A program made the position numbers and the translations under genes. From Xanthomonas floridensis (GTDB taxonomy: Bacteria; Pseudomonadota; Gammaproteobacteria; Xanthomonadales; Xanthomonadaceae), in contig NZ_LXNG01000055.1 of NCBI RefSeq assembly GCF_001642575.1, forward strand, positions 62,001 through 126,000: a DNA stretch of 64,000 nucleotides, given 5' to 3'. The number at the start of each line of letters is the position of its first letter. Position 1 is the first letter of the stretch. The notes under the pieces are model-generated. The model was not told the origin of the DNA and made no database searches. It worked only from the letters and a program-made list of their open reading frames with translations. This document shows positions 48,796-58,671 of the stretch, piece by piece.

Positions 48796-50865
48796 TCAGC
48801 CGAACTCGTAGTTCATCAACGGCCCGGTGGGCGCAACGAAATCGCCTTGCACATAGTCCACGCCCGCGCTGAAGAAGCTGCTCATCGACTGCGCATCGGC
48901 AACAAACTCGGCCACCGTCAAGATACCGGCCGGCTGCGCGCGCGAGGTGATTTCGCGAATCTTCTCCTGGCTTTCGCGGGCCGAGGCGACTTCGCCGGTG
49001 ATGCCGCGGTCCAGCTTGAGGAAGGCCGGCTGGAAGTGTGCGAGCAGCTGGAACGAGTCCAGCCCCGAGCCGAATTGTTCCAGCCCGACCTTGCAACCCA
49101 TCGCCGATACCGCCGCCAGAAATTGCTGGGCATTGCGCAGATGCGTGAACACCTTCGATTCCGGGGTCTGCAACCACAGCCGTTCACCCGGCACGCCGTA
49201 TACCGCCAACTGCTCGCGGATCGTGTCGATCATCTGCGGATCGGAGAACGAGTTGGGCCCGATGCGCACCAGCAGGTGCGTCTTGTGGCCCGCACGCTGC
49301 CGCTCGCCGAGCTGACGGATCGCGCGCGCCACCACCCAGCGGTCGATCTCGGTGATCAGGTCGTGTTCTTCGGCGATCGCCATGAAGGCGTTCGGCGACA
49401 TCATCTCCCCGTTGCGCTCCAGCCGCAGAAAGGCCTGGTACAGCTCCAATGGCTCGCCCTGCAGGTTGAGCACTGGTTGGTAGTGCAGCAGGAAGCCGTC
49501 GCCCACCAGCGCTTCGCGCAATTGTTCGACCCAGCGCGCGATGCGTTCTTCCTCGGCCCGGTCCGAGGCCGCCGGGTCGTAGATGCTGACCGCATTGCCG
49601 CCCAGCTCGGCGGTGGTGCGCACCGCCTCGGTGCCGCGATTGAGCACCTGGCCGATGCTGGCGATCTTTTCGCCGATCTGCACCCCGCCGATGCTCACGG
49701 TCACCGTGGCCGAGCGCGCGCCGACACTGAAGACATGTTGCGCAAACGCATCGCGCACGGCTTCGGCCGTGGCATGGGTGCGCGCGTAGTTGCCGTCCAT
49801 CAACAGTGCGAAACTGTGCTCGCCGAAGCGTGCGGCCACCACGCTCTCATTTACCACGCCGGCCACATGTGCGGCCATCGCGGCGATCAGGGCATCGGCC
49901 GAGTCCAGTCCAATCTCGGGGAGGATGCGCGTGTAGTGGTCGGGCTCGATCAGCAGGAAGCCGGACTGGCCTTCGCTACGGCCGGCCTGTGCCACCGCCT
50001 GTTCCAGCGCCACCATGAAGGTGGGGCGGTTGAGCAGGCCGGTGACCTGGTCGCGCTGGCGCAGGTCTTCGACCTCGCGCGCCAGTTCCGGGTCGAATTC
50101 CTCGCGGCGGCGGAACACCACCTGGATGCAGGGCTCGCCTTCGTAGGTGGCGGTGGCAAATTCCATCGTCGCCGGGAAGGTGTCGCCTTCCAGTCGGCGT
50201 GCGTCGACCTTGTACTGCGCCGGCGGCGGCTCGCCCTTGGCCATCGCCTTCAGCAGCTGCTTGAAATCGTCGACGTATTGCGCGGCGATCATGTCCAGCA
50301 GCGAGACGCCCTCGACATCGTCGAACGACTCGAAGCCGAACATTTCCAGATACGCCTCATTGGCGCGGATATGCATGCCTTCGTGCACGTAGGCGATGGG
50401 GTCGCGCGAGGAAGCGATCAACGCATCGCAGCGGCGCTCGGTCTCGCGCATCTGCGCTTCGATACGGCGCAGGCCACGGCGTGCCTGCAGGTCGGCCCAC
50501 TCCGAGCGCACCAGCGCCAGCAGATGCTCGGGACGATGACGCAAGGCGATGGCACGCACGCCATGGGAAGCCGCCTCGACAATGGCGTTCTCTTCGATCC
50601 GCTCGGCCAGCAGGATGACCGGAATGTCCTTGCCGCTGCCTGCAATCTGCGCCTGCAGCGCGCTCATCGGTACCTGCTGGGCCTGGCCCTGGATGGCCAG
50701 ATCGATCTGGCCTGAGAGCATGCTGGCCAGCTCCTCCTGGGTCTGCGGCCGCGATGGACGCACTGCAATGCCGCCGTTGCGCAGCGCGGTGACGATGGTC
50801 TCGGCACTCTCCACGCTGTCGTCGACGATCATCAGGCGGAGGGTGAGATCTTTGCCTTTTTGCAT
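48796..50865 (-). CDS. fimX: FimX-type c-di-GMP receptor (REC-PAS-GGDEF-EAL, degenerate)
   Basis: FimX controls type IV pilus assembly and twitching by binding c-di-GMP and the PilZ protein. The 689-residue product has a REC-like domain (MIVDDSVESAETIV, about 1-130), PAS (about 150-260), GGDEF (about 280-435) and EAL (about 440-689). The GGDEF active site reads RFGEHSF and the EAL motif is QAF (477-479), so both enzymes are inactive and the EAL domain serves as a binding site. This matches Xanthomonas FimX in length and motifs. ATG 50865. Confidence 0.93.
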   Translation of the reverse strand: MQKGKDLTLRLMIVDDSVESAETIVTALRNGGIAVRPSRPQTQEELASMLSGQIDLAIQGQAQQVPMSALQAQIAGSGKDIPVILLAERIEENAIVEAASHGVRAIALRHRPEHLLALVRSEWADLQARRGLRRIEAQMRETERRCDALIASSRDPIAYVHEGMHIRANEAYLEMFGFESFDDVEGVSLLDMIAAQYVDDFKQLLKAMAKGEPPPAQYKVDARRLEGDTFPATMEFATATYEGEPCIQVVFRRREEFDPELAREVEDLRQRDQVTGLLNRPTFMVALEQAVAQAGRSEGQSGFLLIEPDHYTRILPEIGLDSADALIAAMAAHVAGVVNESVVAARFGEHSFALLMDGNYARTHATAEAVRDAFAQHVFSVGARSATVTVSIGGVQIGEKIASIGQVLNRGTEAVRTTAELGGNAVSIYDPAASDRAEEERIARWVEQLREALVGDGFLLHYQPVLNLQGEPLELYQAFLRLERNGEMMSPNAFMAIAEEHDLITEIDRWVVARAIRQLGERQRAGHKTHLLVRIGPNSFSDPQMIDTIREQLAVYGVPGERLWLQTPESKVFTHLRNAQQFLAAVSAMGCKVGLEQFGSGLDSFQLLAHFQPAFLKLDRGITGEVASARESQEKIREITSRAQPAGILTVAEFVADAQSMSSFFSAGVDYVQGDFVAPTGPLMNYEFG

Positions 50866-51092
50866 GCGCGGCTCCCTAGAGACGGGCTTTAATACACGAA
50901 GGGGTTTGACACGTCCATGTGTGTGGATCATGCCGCATCCAGTGTGAGACGTGGCGCAAGGATTAGGCTGCCGGTGACCGCGCTGAGCAGGGTGATCGGC
51001 GCGCGATGCGTGGACGATTGCCGTCTCTGTCGTCGTCCCAGGCGAACCGATCTTGTGCTCGGTCGCCGATGCGGCATGCCTCGTCGTGGCGC

Positions 51093-52274
51093 TTACGCCA
51101 CGCTTCCGGCGGCATGCCCGGATGCCCACGCCCACTGAAAGTTGTACCCGCCCAGCCAGCCGGTGACGTCCAGCACCTCGCCGACGAAGTACAGGCCAGC
51201 CACCAGCCGCGACTCCATGGTCGTACTGGAGACCTGATTTGTATCGACACCGCCGAGGGTGACTTCCGCGGTGCGGTAGCCCTCGGTTCCGCTGGCGATC
51301 AGTGGAAACGCACCGAGCAGATCGGCCGCGCTCTGCACCTGCGGCGGGTCCAGCTGCCGCACCGGCTTGTCCGGCAGCCAGACCTCGCACAGCCGCTGCG
51401 CGAAGCGCCGCGGCAGCACATCGCCCAGCACGTTGCGCAGTTCGGTGGCACCGCGTTGCTGCTTCTGCTCGCGCAGCCAGGCTGCCGCATCGTGGCCGGG
51501 TAGCAGGTCCAGGCGCAGGTCGTCGCCCGGTTGCCAATAAGAAGAGATCTGCAGGATCGCCGGCCCGCTCACGCCGCGATGGGTCAGTAGCATGAAATTG
51601 CGGAAACTGACGCCGTTGCAGTGCGCTTCCACCGGCAAGGCCAGCCCGGACAGGTCCTGCAGGCGTTGCTGGTGCTTGCCGCTCAAGGTGAGCGGTACCA
51701 GCCCGGCGCGGGTCGGCAGCAGCGTGTGACCGAACTGTTGGGCCATCGCATAGCCAAAACCGCTGGCGCCCATGCTGGGAATCGACAGCCCGCCGGTGGC
51801 GACGATCAGCGATTGCGCCTGTACGCGGCCGGTGCTGGTCTGCACGCTGAACCCATCGCTGCCGCGTTGCACCGATTGCACCTCGCATTGGGTGCGGATC
51901 TGCACCCCGGCCGCCTCGCACTCGTCCAGCAACAGGCGCACGATCTGCTTGGACGAGATGTCGCAGAACAGCTGGCCCAGCTCCTTCTCGTGGTACGCAA
52001 TGCCATGGCGTTCGACCAGTTCCACGAAATCGCCTGGGCTGTAGCGTGCCAGGGCGGATTTGCAGAAATGCCGGTTGGCGGAGATGAAGTTGCCCGGCGT
52101 GGTGCCGGTGTTGGTGAAGTTGCAGCGCCCGCCGCCGGACATCAGGATCTTCTTGCCGACCTTGTTGGCATGGTCGATCACCAGCACCTGGCGGCCGCGG
52201 CGGCCGGCGGTGAAGGCGCTCATCAGGCCGGCGGCACCGGCGCCGATGACCAGTACGTCGCACCGCATGTTCAT
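51093..52274 (-). CDS. NAD(P)/FAD-dependent oxidoreductase (BaiN/HI0933 family)
   Basis: The 393-residue flavoprotein has the dinucleotide-binding GAGAAGLMSA at 11-20, the family block GKKILMSGGGRCNFTNT, GDGFSVQT-type middle domain reading GSDGFSVQT, and the C-terminal GEVLDVTGWLGGYNFQWAWASGHAAG FAD-closing block. These are signatures of HI0933-like proteins, whose physiological substrates are mostly unknown. ATG 52274 overlaps the yaeQ stop as ATGA, so the two are translationally coupled. Confidence 0.92.
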   Translation of the reverse strand: MNMRCDVLVIGAGAAGLMSAFTAGRRGRQVLVIDHANKVGKKILMSGGGRCNFTNTGTTPGNFISANRHFCKSALARYSPGDFVELVERHGIAYHEKELGQLFCDISSKQIVRLLLDECEAAGVQIRTQCEVQSVQRGSDGFSVQTSTGRVQAQSLIVATGGLSIPSMGASGFGYAMAQQFGHTLLPTRAGLVPLTLSGKHQQRLQDLSGLALPVEAHCNGVSFRNFMLLTHRGVSGPAILQISSYWQPGDDLRLDLLPGHDAAAWLREQKQQRGATELRNVLGDVLPRRFAQRLCEVWLPDKPVRQLDPPQVQSAADLLGAFPLIASGTEGYRTAEVTLGGVDTNQVSSTTMESRLVAGLYFVGEVLDVTGWLGGYNFQWAWASGHAAGSVA

Positions 52275-52819
52275 TCGGCCGGAGCTTGCCGCACCATCGG
52301 GGTCAGGGTGACGCTGCCATGGTCGGCCAGCATCTGCACTTCGCCGTCCTGGATGATCACGTCAAAGCGCATGCCGCGCTGGATCAACGCGCCCAGCGCC
52401 TCGGTGGCCTGCGATTCGAGCTCGATCACGCGCAGGTTGCGGTGCCTGCCCATGGCGTTGGCATGCTTTTTCCACCAGGTTTCGGTGGCCTGGCCGCCGT
52501 AGCCGATGACCACCACCTCGCGTGAGCGATTGCAGGCCTTGCGCACGCGGCTTTCGTCGGGCTGGCCGAGGTCGATCCACAGGTCGGGGTCGCCGGTGTA
52601 GTCGCGCCGCCACAGGTCCGGCTCGTCGTCATTGCTGAGGCCGCGGCCGAATTCCAGCCGGTCGTCGGCGAACAGCGCGAACGCCAGCAGCCGCACCATC
52701 AGCCGTTCATCGGTTTCGGAAGGGTGCTGGGCCAGGGTCAGCGAATGGTTGGCGTAATAGCCGCGATCCATGTCGCTGATCTGCAGTTCCGCCCTGCGGA
52801 CGGTGGCGGTGAGAGCCAT
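52271..52819 (-). CDS. yaeQ: YaeQ family protein
   Basis: YaeQ proteins are PD-(D/E)XK nuclease-fold proteins, once linked to RfaH-like suppression. The 182-residue product starts MALTATVRRAELQISDMDRGYYANHSL-type family sequence (truncated here) and contains LLAFALFADDRLEFGRGLS, DLWIDLGQPDESRVRKAC and VVVIGYGG. Length is normal. Its stop overlaps the next start by ATGA. The exact biochemical role is not settled. Confidence 0.92.
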   Translation of the reverse strand: MALTATVRRAELQISDMDRGYYANHSLTLAQHPSETDERLMVRLLAFALFADDRLEFGRGLSNDDEPDLWRRDYTGDPDLWIDLGQPDESRVRKACNRSREVVVIGYGGQATETWWKKHANAMGRHRNLRVIELESQATEALGALIQRGMRFDVIIQDGEVQMLADHGSVTLTPMVRQAPAE

Positions 52820-52875
52820 CAGGAAACCAGGTGCAAAGGGCGGCCATGATACGCCCGCGGGTTGGCGCGCGGACG

Positions 52876-53358
52876 CTAGCGTTGGGCGGGCTGCCGTGCC
52901 AGCCAGCGGTCGAGCTGTGCGGCAAAGGCCTGGCGGTCGCGTGCATGCAGCGCCGGTGGCCCGCCCGTGACCACGCCGGCTCCGCGCAATTCTTCCAGAA
53001 AGCCACGCGCCGACAGGGTTTCGGCAATAGTGTCCGGAGAAAAGGGCTCGCCACGCGGGCTGACTGCTGCCGTACCGCGCTCCAGCGCACGTGCCGCCAG
53101 TGGAATGTCCTGAGTCACCACCAGGTCGCCTGGCTGGACCCGGTCTGCAATGGCGTCGTCTGCCGCATCGGGTCCGCCGGGAACCTGCAGGGCCCGCACA
53201 TGCGCCAGGGCCGGGGTGCGCAAGTGGTGATTGGCCACCAGGGTCAACGGGATGCCGGTGCGCTGGGCGGCGCGGAACAGGATGTCGCGGATGACGGCAG
53301 GGCAGGCGTCGGCATCCACCCAGATCTGCGCCGGGCTTGCCGGGTTGGGCGTATTCAT
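52876..53358 (-). CDS. YaiI/YqxD (DUF188) family protein
   Basis: The 160-residue product is a complete DUF188 PIN-like domain: IWVDADACPAVIRDILFRAA at the N-terminus, ADDAIADRVQPGDLVVTQDIPLA in the middle and RGFLEELRGAGVVTGGPP near the end. The acidic residues of a PIN-like nuclease site are present. Activity is not established for the family. It lies 56 bp upstream of yaeQ on the same strand. Confidence 0.9.
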   Translation of the reverse strand: MNTPNPASPAQIWVDADACPAVIRDILFRAAQRTGIPLTLVANHHLRTPALAHVRALQVPGGPDAADDAIADRVQPGDLVVTQDIPLAARALERGTAAVSPRGEPFSPDTIAETLSARGFLEELRGAGVVTGGPPALHARDRQAFAAQLDRWLARQPAQR

Positions 53359-53419
53359 CTGTGAAATCGGGAGGGAAATGGCCTGACAGGCGGTCGGAAC
53401 ATGCCCGACAGCAAAACTT

Positions 53420-53448
53420 TTGTCCGAAGGTGTCGCTTTTTACATAAA
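53420..53448 (+). promoter_or_regulatory. Candidate promoter of the cold shock gene
   Basis: TTGTCC (53420-53425) and CATAAA (53443-53448) are 17 bp apart. A start near 53455 would give a 5' leader of about 170 bases, typical of cold shock mRNAs whose leader folds with temperature. Confidence 0.45.
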
Positions 53449-53626
53449 ACACGAGTACTGTGCACCCACTGTGTTTGCAAGGGTCACCGTGAATCGTGGC
53501 CTGGTGTAGCTAGATCTCATTCGATCCCGCTCCATCGTTCCGCTTTACCAACGCCTGCAACTCAGTCTCAGCGCCGGTTTTTCGGTTGCTGCGATTTATC
53601 CATCTAAAAGTTCAGGAGTTAGTAAA

Positions 53627-53836
53627 ATGTCAGATCGTCAGAACGGTGTCGTGAAGTGGTTCAATGATGCCAAGGGCTTCGGCTTCATCACCCCGGAAAG
53701 CGGCCCGGACCTGTTCGTGCACTTCCGTGCCATCCAGGGCACCGGCTTCAAGTCGCTGCAGGAAGGCCAGAAGGTTTCCTTCGTCGCCGTGCAGGGCCAG
53801 AAGGGCATGCAGGCTGACCAGGTGCAGGCGGTCTAA
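53627..53836 (+). CDS. Cold shock protein (CspA family)
   Basis: The 69-residue product is a complete cold shock domain with RNP1 KGFGFI (16-21) and RNP2 LFVHF (29-33), which bind single-stranded RNA and DNA as RNA chaperones. AGGAG lies 8 bases before ATG 53627. The long untranslated leader (about 170 bases from the candidate promoter) suggests leader-mediated regulation, and a strong terminator follows at 53862-53895. It is monocistronic. Confidence 0.96.
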   Translation: MSDRQNGVVKWFNDAKGFGFITPESGPDLFVHFRAIQGTGFKSLQEGQKVSFVAVQGQKGMQADQVQAV

Positions 53837-53861
53837 TCCGTCTGCAACCGTAAGGTTGCCA

Positions 53862-53895
53862 AAAACGCCGGTCGCGCAAGCGCCCGGCGTTTTTT
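53862..53895 (+). terminator. Rho-independent terminator of the cold shock gene
   Basis: AACGCCGG and CCGGCGTT enclose CGC/GCG capped by a GCAA tetraloop, followed by six T residues. It starts 28 bp after the stop codon. Confidence 0.92.
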
Positions 53896-54221
53896 ATTGC
53901 CTGTCGATCTGCTTCGGTGGGCGCGGCGTCCACGTGTCGCCTTGTCACTCCAGGCGCTGGCGAAGGCGCTGCGGCGGTGACGGCCGTCTTTGGCGGGGCG
54001 ATGTGTTCAATTCTGCGCATGGCGCGTCGTGTCGGAGCCCACTTGTCCGGGCATGGTGCGTTGTGTCGGAGCAACTTGTCCGGCCACAAGCGGCGGGCAA
54101 TGGGGGGCCGGCTCGTCCGGGCATCTGCTGGCGACGTGTTCAAGGCGTGTGCGTGCTCGGTGTGTGCGCAGCGACGACGCGAGGCTGGTTAGGATGGCGC
54201 TTTCCGTGTGCGGCCGCTGCC
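53896..54221. other. Gap with short tandem repeat upstream of GST gene
   Basis: No gene is supported in these 326 bases. An imperfect tandem repeat fills 54024-54090, and part of it (GTCCGGGCAT at 54115-54124) recurs 70 bases after its first occurrence at 54045-54054. Confidence 0.45.
54024..54090. repeat. Imperfect 34-bp tandem repeat
   Basis: Two adjacent units of 34 bp share GCGTxGTGTCGGAGC and CTTGTCCGG with a few substitutions. No function is evident. Confidence 0.55.
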
Positions 54222-54920
54222 ATGATCACTGTTCACCATCTCAATAACTCCCGTTCGCAGCGCGTCCTGTGGCTGCTTGAAGAGCTGGCGCTGCCTTACC
54301 AGATCGTGCGCCACGAGCGCGACCCCAAGACCATGCTGGCACCGGCGGCGCTGCGTGCGATCCATCCGCTTGGGAAATCACCGGTGATCGTGGATGGCGG
54401 GCTGACCGTCGCCGAGTCGGGCGCCATCCTCGACTATCTGACCGAGCGCTACGACACCGAATGCGCGTTGTCGCCCCCTGCGCGACCGATCGATTCGCCC
54501 GAACGGCAGCAATTCCGCTACTGGATGCATTACGCAGAAGGTTCGGCGATGCCGCCGTTGCTGATGACGTTGATCTTCGGCCGTATTCGCAGCGCGCCGA
54601 TGCCGTTTTTCGCCAAACCCGTTGCGCGTGCGATCGTGGACAAGGCGATGTCGGGTTTTGTCGGCCCACAGGTCAAGTTGCATCTGGGCTGGATGGAGCA
54701 ATCGCTGCAGGCCCACCAGTGGTTCGCTGGCGAGCGCTTTACCGCCGCCGACATCCAGATGAGTTTCCCGGTGCAGGCCGCAGCCGCACGTGGTGGTGGA
54801 CTGGAGCCGCACCCGAAGCTGCGTGCCTTTCTGGAACGGATCCAGGCGCGGCCGGCCTATCAGGCTGCATTGAAGAAGGGCGGCCCGTACGAGCTGATGG
54901 GCAGCAAGTCGGCCGATTGA
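54222..54920 (+). CDS. Glutathione S-transferase family protein
   Basis: The 232-residue product has the GST N-terminal domain (ITVHHLNNSRSQRVLWLLEE, then HPLGKSPVIVDGGLTVAESG) and a C-terminal helical domain (QQFRYWMHYAEGSAMPPLLM; FTAADIQMSFPV). The N-terminal NNSRSQR offers a serine near the usual active-site position. ATG 54222 is chosen; the frame is open further upstream only by chance. No regulator is adjacent, in contrast to the GST at 9786. Substrate unknown. Confidence 0.88.
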   Translation: MITVHHLNNSRSQRVLWLLEELALPYQIVRHERDPKTMLAPAALRAIHPLGKSPVIVDGGLTVAESGAILDYLTERYDTECALSPPARPIDSPERQQFRYWMHYAEGSAMPPLLMTLIFGRIRSAPMPFFAKPVARAIVDKAMSGFVGPQVKLHLGWMEQSLQAHQWFAGERFTAADIQMSFPVQAAAARGGGLEPHPKLRAFLERIQARPAYQAALKKGGPYELMGSKSAD

Positions 54921-54978
54921 CGCAGGGCTGGTGCTCGCCGGATAGCACCGCAGACGGCCAACGAGTAAGCGCCGTCTG

Positions 54979-55238
54979 GGCGTTGATCAGTGGCCAATCC
55001 TTGAGAAGGAGCGCTACTTGCGACGGGCGTCGATACGCTCGCCACAGGCGTCATGGCGCCTTGCAGGCGTGCGGAGCTTCCAGGGTCGTGCGGTACTGCC
55101 GATTCGGACCTGGGTGTTGATCAGGGATCACTCATTGATAAGGTGCGCCACTTGCGACAGGCGTGGGTGCGCTCGCCACGCGCGTCACGGCGCCTTGCAG
55201 GTGCGCAGGAACTCCAGGGTGTCGCGCAGCACTGCCGA
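54979..55238. repeat. Decayed direct duplication including the esterase 3' end
   Basis: Copy 1 (about 54979-55102) and copy 2 (about 55112-55238) are similar over about 125 bases at an offset of 133-136 bp. Shared words include GTTGATCAG, CTTGCGAC, ACGCTCGCCAC/GCGCTCGCCAC, GCGCCTTGCAGG and ACTGCCGA. Copy 2 contains the last codons and stop of the esterase gene, so copy 1 is a degraded duplicate of that gene end. Confidence 0.7.
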
Positions 55239-56060
55239 GCGTTGCGGCGGTTTGCGCAGTGCCAGCACGATGCCCATATGGCCCATGCCCGGGTAGACCT
55301 TCATCTCGGCAAGGCCGCCCTTGCGCTGCAGCGCTTTCTGCAGCGAGCTGCTGTTTTCCAGCTCGACCACGCGGTCGGCGTCACCATGCAACAACAGCAT
55401 CGGCGGTTCATCGCCGCCGACATATTCCACCGGCTGCGATTGCCGTTGCGCGGCCGGGGCATCGCCAAAGATCTCGATCAGCTCCGGATCGGTCATCGGC
55501 AGGAAGTCGTACGGCCCGGCCAATCCGACGACTCCGCACAACTGCCCTGGTTTGAGATCCTGCGCATGCAACCAGCGCGCATCGGTGCCCAATAACGCGG
55601 CCATGTGCGCCCCGGCCGAGTGGCCCATCACGGCCAGCCGCGTGGGATCGCCGCCATACGCCTGTGCATGCCGATAGCCCCAGGCGGTTGCGCCGGCGGC
55701 ATCGGTCATGAAGCCCTGCAGGCCGACCTGCGGGTATTTGCGGTAATCGGCGACCATCGCCACCACGCCCTGGCGGGCCAGGGCGCGCCCCACCCAACGG
55801 TAGTTGGCGCGCGAGCCGCGCTTCCAGGTGCCGCCGTAGAAGAACACCACCACCGGTGCATTGACCGCGCCCTGCGGTTGGTAGACATCCAGCGCCAGGC
55901 CATGTGTGGTGTCGAAGACCTGGTTCGGGTGCTCGATGATGCCGTCGCGGCTGGAGGCGGCGTTGATGCCGCCGAAGAACACGCTGCTGCAGGCCGTCAG
56001 GGCCAACGAGCCAAGCAGCAGGATGGCGGGGCGAAACCAACGGAAGGCGCGAGAGGGCAT
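55185..56060 (-). CDS. Lipoprotein alpha/beta-hydrolase (esterase/lipase)
   Basis: The 291-residue product has a lipobox LTAC (C24) after a hydrophobic signal, the oxyanion segment VFFYGGTWK, the nucleophile elbow GHSAG (S148), and HGDADRVV and GMGHMGIV supplying the Asp and His of a triad. It is therefore a lipid-anchored esterase of the BD-FAE/carboxylesterase type, probably periplasmic or outer-membrane. The substrate is unknown. Its 3' end has been duplicated and decayed downstream (54979-55102). Confidence 0.88.
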   Translation of the reverse strand: MPSRAFRWFRPAILLLGSLALTACSSVFFGGINAASSRDGIIEHPNQVFDTTHGLALDVYQPQGAVNAPVVVFFYGGTWKRGSRANYRWVGRALARQGVVAMVADYRKYPQVGLQGFMTDAAGATAWGYRHAQAYGGDPTRLAVMGHSAGAHMAALLGTDARWLHAQDLKPGQLCGVVGLAGPYDFLPMTDPELIEIFGDAPAAQRQSQPVEYVGGDEPPMLLLHGDADRVVELENSSSLQKALQRKGGLAEMKVYPGMGHMGIVLALRKPPQRSAVLRDTLEFLRTCKAP

Positions 56061-56328
56061 GGGCGATGTCGTCAGGAAAACGGCGGAGGGAAGATCGGTG
56101 AGTTGGTGGATGGGGCGGGGTGCATCGGCGCGGCGGCCGCAAGGCCATGCGATTCGGTGGCGGCCCCGTTGTCTGGTGAGCCACTGCAGCGAAGTCGCCC
56201 ATTAGCGACGATCGGTTGTCGCCGACATGTGCAGGACGAGCTCGCTGCTTCTCGCAATGCGAAGCAGCGCAGCTCCCCATTCCGCGCGGGCAGTGTCGCA
56301 TTCACCCGGAGTGGCCTAGGCTTCCCGC

Positions 56329-57885
56329 ATGACACAGTTGCAGTTCGATAATCGTATGCGCCGGGACTTGCCCGGCGATCCGGAGCAAGGGCCGCGCCGC
56401 CGCGAGGTGGCCGCAGCCTGGTCGTCGGTCCTGCCGACGCCGGTTGCGGCTCCGCGGGTGATCGCGCATTCGTCGGAAATGGCGCAGGCGCTGGGGCTGG
56501 ATGCGGCCGAGATCGGCAGTGCGCAGTTTGCCGAGGTGTTCGGCGGTAATGCGCTGTACCCCGGCATGCAGCCCTGGGCGGTCAACTATGGCGGCCATCA
56601 GTTCGGGCACTGGGCCGGGCAACTGGGCGACGGCCGGGCGATTTCGCTGGGCGAAGCAATCGGTGTCGATGGCGGGCGCTACGAGCTGCAGCTCAAGGGC
56701 GCCGGCCCCACGCCGTATTCGCGTGGCGCCGATGGTCGCGCGGTGTTGCGCTCGTCGATCCGCGAATTCCTGTGCAGCGAGGCGATGCATCACCTGGGTG
56801 TGCCGACCACACGTGCATTGAGCCTGGTCGCCACCGGCGATGCCGTGGTGCGCGACATGTTTTACGACGGCCGCCCGCAACGCGAGCCGGGTGCGATCGT
56901 GTGTCGGGTGGCGCCCTCGTTCATTCGCTTCGGCAACTTCGAGTTGCCGAGTGCGCGTGGGGATCTGGCGCTGTTGCGGCAATGGGTGGAGTTCACCATT
57001 GCGCGCGATTTTCCTGTCCTGGCCGGGGCCGGCGAGACGCTGTACGCCGATTGGTTCGCGCAGATCTGCGAGCGCACCGCAGCGATGGTGGCGCACTGGA
57101 TGCGGGTTGGTTTTGTGCATGGCGTGATGAATACCGACAACATGTCGATCCTGGGCCTGACCATCGATTACGGCCCTTACGGCTGGATCGACGACTACGA
57201 CCCGGACTGGACGCCCAATACCACCGACGCGCAGGGGCGTCGGTATCGCTTCGGCACCCAGTCGCAGGTGGCGTACTGGAATCTGGGGCGGCTGGCGCAG
57301 GCACTGGCGCCGCTGTTTGCCGATGCCGCAGCGCTGCAGCAGGGGTTGGACCGGTTCCGCGACACCTATCTGGCCTGCGACCGCCGCGATACCGCTGCCA
57401 AACTCGGGCTGGCCGAGTGCCGCGACGAGGATCTGGCGCTGATCGATGCGTTGCGTGCGCTGATGCGGCAGGGCCAGATGGACATGACGCTGACCTTCCG
57501 CGGCCTGATTGATGTGTCCGCCGAGCATCCCGATCCCGAACTGCTGCGCGACGCGTTCTACGACCACGACCAACGCCAGGCGGCGCTGGGGCCGTTGCAG
57601 GAATGGCTGCAGCGTTACGCCGCGCGGCTGCGCCAGGATCCGCTGGGCCCGGAGCAGCGGCGGGCGCGCATGCGCCAGGCCAATCCGCGCTACGTCCTGC
57701 GCAATTATCTAGCGCAGCAGGCCATCGACCGGGCCGAGCAGGGCGATCCGGCGGGTGTGCAGGAGCTGCTGGAGGTCATGCGCCGGCCCTATGACGATCA
57801 GCCAGGCCGCGAGGCATTCGCTGCACGGCGCCCGGAGTGGGCACGCGATCGCGCCGGGTGTTCGATGCTGTCGTGCAGTTCCTGA
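56329..57885 (+). CDS. selO: Protein adenylyltransferase SelO (YdiU)
   Basis: SelO is a pseudokinase-fold enzyme that transfers AMP to Ser, Thr or Tyr of target proteins, linked to redox stress. The 518-residue product has the family blocks [33 protein letters not shown] glycine-rich loop ([16 protein letters not shown]), [24 protein letters not shown] and the acidic metal site [20 protein letters not shown]. The C-terminus ends SCSS, so cysteine occupies the position that is selenocysteine in eukaryotes. ATG 56329. Confidence 0.95.
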   Translation: MTQLQFDNRMRRDLPGDPEQGPRRREVAAAWSSVLPTPVAAPRVIAHSSEMAQALGLDAAEIGSAQFAEVFGGNALYPGMQPWAVNYGGHQFGHWAGQLGDGRAISLGEAIGVDGGRYELQLKGAGPTPYSRGADGRAVLRSSIREFLCSEAMHHLGVPTTRALSLVATGDAVVRDMFYDGRPQREPGAIVCRVAPSFIRFGNFELPSARGDLALLRQWVEFTIARDFPVLAGAGETLYADWFAQICERTAAMVAHWMRVGFVHGVMNTDNMSILGLTIDYGPYGWIDDYDPDWTPNTTDAQGRRYRFGTQSQVAYWNLGRLAQALAPLFADAAALQQGLDRFRDTYLACDRRDTAAKLGLAECRDEDLALIDALRALMRQGQMDMTLTFRGLIDVSAEHPDPELLRDAFYDHDQRQAALGPLQEWLQRYAARLRQDPLGPEQRRARMRQANPRYVLRNYLAQQAIDRAEQGDPAGVQELLEVMRRPYDDQPGREAFAARRPEWARDRAGCSMLSCSS

Positions 57886-57979
57886 CGCGCTTAGATTCAG
57901 GTATGCCGTAAAGGCGGCGTCAACGGCGTGCACCAACTAGAATAGGGGCGTCCCCACTGGCCATGACGCCACTACCACC

Positions 57980-58540
57980 ATGACTGATTGCAGCCGCTGC
58001 GCCGGCACTCACCCTTCCGGCCCCAATCACTGGGCAGGCCGGATCCGCGACATCGCCGACTTTCCCAAGCCGGGTATCGTCTTCAAGGACATCACCCCGC
58101 TGTTGTCGGACGGTCCGGACTTCGCCTCGGCGCTGGACGAGCTGGCGCAGCCCTGGCGCACCACGCCGCTGGATGCGGTGCTGGGGATCGAGGCGCGCGG
58201 CTTCATTCTTGGTGCCGCGCTGGCGCGCGAACTGCGCACCGGCTTTGTGCCGGTCCGCAAGCCGGGCAAGCTGCCCGGGCGTACGCTGGTCCAGGAGTAC
58301 GCGCTGGAATACGGCACCGACCGCATCGAAATGCACGAAGACGCGCTGCCGCGCGGCGCACGCGTGCTGATCGTCGACGACGTGCTGGCCACCGGCGGCA
58401 CGTTGCGTGCTGCGCTGAGCCTGGCCGCACAGCTGGAGCTGGAAGTGGTCGGCGCGGCGGTGCTGGTCGAACTATTGGCGCTGCAGGGCCGTGAGAAGTG
58501 GGCCAATGACGTGCCGTTGCTGGCTACGTTGAGCTATTGA
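57980..58540 (+). CDS. apt: Adenine phosphoribosyltransferase
   Basis: Apt makes AMP from adenine and PRPP in purine salvage. The 186-residue product has [21 protein letters not shown] at the N-terminal side, [14 protein letters not shown], and the PRPP-binding motif [13 protein letters not shown] at about 130-142. ATG 57980 gives MTDCSRCAG; the first 15 residues are a variable leader. It lies 94 bp after selO. A T8 tract at 58563-58570, after a weak hairpin, may end its transcript. Confidence 0.95.
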   Translation: MTDCSRCAGTHPSGPNHWAGRIRDIADFPKPGIVFKDITPLLSDGPDFASALDELAQPWRTTPLDAVLGIEARGFILGAALARELRTGFVPVRKPGKLPGRTLVQEYALEYGTDRIEMHEDALPRGARVLIVDDVLATGGTLRAALSLAAQLELEVVGAAVLVELLALQGREKWANDVPLLATLSY

Positions 58541-58577
58541 TCCAGGCAGCTTGCCGATCAGGTTTTTTTTGAAAACA

Positions 58578-58599
58578 GGATGCGCAAGCGTGCGCATCC
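58578..58599 (-). terminator. Hairpin at the dbpA 3' end
   Basis: GGATGCGCA and TGCGCATCC form a 9-bp stem around a four-base loop. On the minus strand it is followed by TGTTTTC, consistent with a terminator for dbpA. Confidence 0.55.
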
Positions 58600-58671
58600 C
58601 TGTGGAGCGTGCGGCGGGCGCTATCGCCGCCGCCCGATCGGTTGGTCGGCAGGGTCGCTGCCGCGCGTTGA

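Noticed and set aside
50866..52263. Long N-terminal extension of the fimX frame antisense-free but overlapping the flavoprotein gene
   Set aside because: ATG 50865 gives exactly the expected 689 residues, and the region upstream encodes the flavoprotein in another frame.
56061..56328. Possible leader gene before selO
   Set aside because: No frame with normal codon use or ribosome binding site; the region presumably holds the selO and esterase promoters.
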